A stretch of DNA of 64,000 bases from CATOSP01 sp965205385 (GTDB taxonomy: Bacteria > Chloroflexota > Dehalococcoidia > Lucifugimonadales > UBA3495). Numbering within the stretch: the stretch's first letter is position 1; each line of letters starts with the position of its first letter. The stretch spans positions 1,994,197 to 2,058,196 of the forward strand of contig CBDBGS010000008.1 of assembly GCA_965205385.1 (NCBI GenBank), written 5' to 3'. The notes beneath the pieces are model-generated. The model searched no databases and was not told the origin of the DNA. It saw nothing but the letters and a program-made list of their open reading frames with translations. Positions 63,337-64,000 of this stretch are shown one piece after another. The translations under genes were made by a program, and so were the position numbers.

Positions 63337-64000
63337 TTACCTGGGAATGATAGGCAGGATGATGTGTGAGGGATGCGCCCCGGAGTGGTGGACTTCTTGC
63401 CGGGCGGATTCCAGTCTCGAGTCCTCACCGATGGGCGCGCCCGTGTTTGGGTTGCGGTCGAATCGTGGGAAGTTGCTGCTTGAGATATCCACTCGAATAC
63501 AGTGGCCGGCGCGCACCACGTGGCTGGTGGCCCACAGGTCGATGGCGTACTCGTACACCTGGCCGGGGGTTATTTGCGTCGATTCGGACGCCGATGTCCG
63601 GTACCTGGCGCGGACGATACCGTCTTGGAGGTTTTGCGCATAGCCGTCGGGCCTCACGTCCACCAGCTTCGCGGTGAAATCTGTGTCGACCGCGCTGGAG
63701 GCCGCAAATAGCCGGACGCTGATCGGTCCGGTGATCTCCATGTCCCGCTCCATCGGGTCCGAAGTATAGACCAGGACGTCCTGGCGGTCTTCTACCTCCC
63801 CTTGGTCCGCTACTCCGTGAGGGATGATCAGCGTGTTTCCCCGGCGGGTCGGTACCGGGTCGTGGGGGTCATAGATGAAGGAGTCCGGCGGTTCTTCCCC
63901 CTGCGGGACGGTTGAAAGGGTACCCCCACCGTGCCTGGTGTTGGCGGGGCCGTTTGAATGCAAATAGTACCGTGTATAGTGGGTGCGGGCCAACGGCCAC
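63337..64000 (-). CDS. CocE/NonD-family hydrolase, C-terminal part (continues beyond window)
   Basis: The gene enters from the right edge. Residues read RTHYTRYYLHSNGPANTRHG, then RQDVLVYTSDPMERDMEITG, ISVRLFAASSAVDTDFTAKL, VDVRPDGYAQNLQDGIVRAR and HVVRAGHCIRVDISSSNFPR. This is the C-terminal jelly-roll (PepX_C) of serine hydrolases such as cocaine esterase and alpha-amino-acid ester hydrolases, ending with DRNPNTG as usual. The catalytic alpha/beta part lies outside the window. The stop codon is at 63337. Confidence 0.88.
   Translation of the reverse strand, partial: WPLARTHYTRYYLHSNGPANTRHGGGTLSTVPQGEEPPDSFIYDPHDPVPTRRGNTLIIPHGVADQGEVEDRQDVLVYTSDPMERDMEITGPISVRLFAASSAVDTDFTAKLVDVRPDGYAQNLQDGIVRARYRTSASESTQITPGQVYEYAIDLWATSHVVRAGHCIRVDISSSNFPRFDRNPNTGAPIGEDSRLESARQEVHHSGAHPSHIILPIIPR

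Overview
The window looks like an IS-ridden stretch of a GC-rich bacterial chromosome. The non-mobile genes are a peptide-type ABC importer, luciferase-like flavin oxidoreductases, an ACMSD-type amidohydrolase, a type II haloacid dehalogenase, a GMC oxidoreductase, an SMP-30 lactonase, a Rieske ferredoxin, a gluconate dehydrogenase gamma-type subunit and a CocE-type hydrolase. This mix resembles Chloroflexota of the SAR202/Dehalococcoidia type, perhaps host-associated. That placement is inference from gene content; there is no rRNA here, and the only RNA gene with a full fold is tRNA-Ser(GGA).

Layout. 1-4.7 kb: two almost identical IS1182-type elements, the second abutting fragments of IS1380- and IS5-type elements. 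4.7-11.3 kb: the remains of a DndD-like coiled-coil ATPase gene with a small downstream partner. The ATPase is split by a composite IS1380 transposon (5808-9050) carrying a three-gene PIN toxin cassette, and its 5' part is replaced by an IS3 element. 12.4-16.5 kb: lipoprotein solute-binding protein plus two permeases of a peptide/nickel-type importer, then a beta-rich hypothetical, a frameshifted flavin oxidoreductase and an amidohydrolase. 20.5-25.8 kb: an exonuclease-RecQ-UvrD triple fusion split by a 139-bp tandem duplication, followed by unknown helical proteins.

27.9-34 kb: nested mobile DNA. An IS1380 copy holds an IS110 element and a 567-bp cargo element with a lipoprotein gene; beside it lie an IS21 remnant and a complete ISAs1. 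The 5' non-coding part of the IS110 reads as a bridge RNA whose guides pair with the very site it occupies. 34-39 kb: decayed luciferase-like and GMC genes, a haloacid dehalogenase and an ABC exporter with a probable leaderless promoter. 39-41.5 kb: a complete IS21.

41.5-56 kb: a dense accessory segment of mostly unfamiliar genes. It has an XRE regulator, a nucleotidyltransferase-like gene, a ParB/degenerate-methylase fusion, a PLD-like protein, a Cas4/RecB-like nuclease, Cys-rich and membrane proteins, an RNase H-fold protein that has lost its active site fused to a DUF1828-like domain, and a replication-relaxation-like protein. Perfect palindromes and strong hairpins separate them. I see no integrase, so the type of element is undetermined. 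56-64 kb: an IS1182 relic, tRNA-Ser, then ordinary chromosomal genes.

Single-base frameshifts break many genes. Some loci clearly decayed (nested IS, duplications), but indel errors in the assembly are a serious alternative for the isolated ones.
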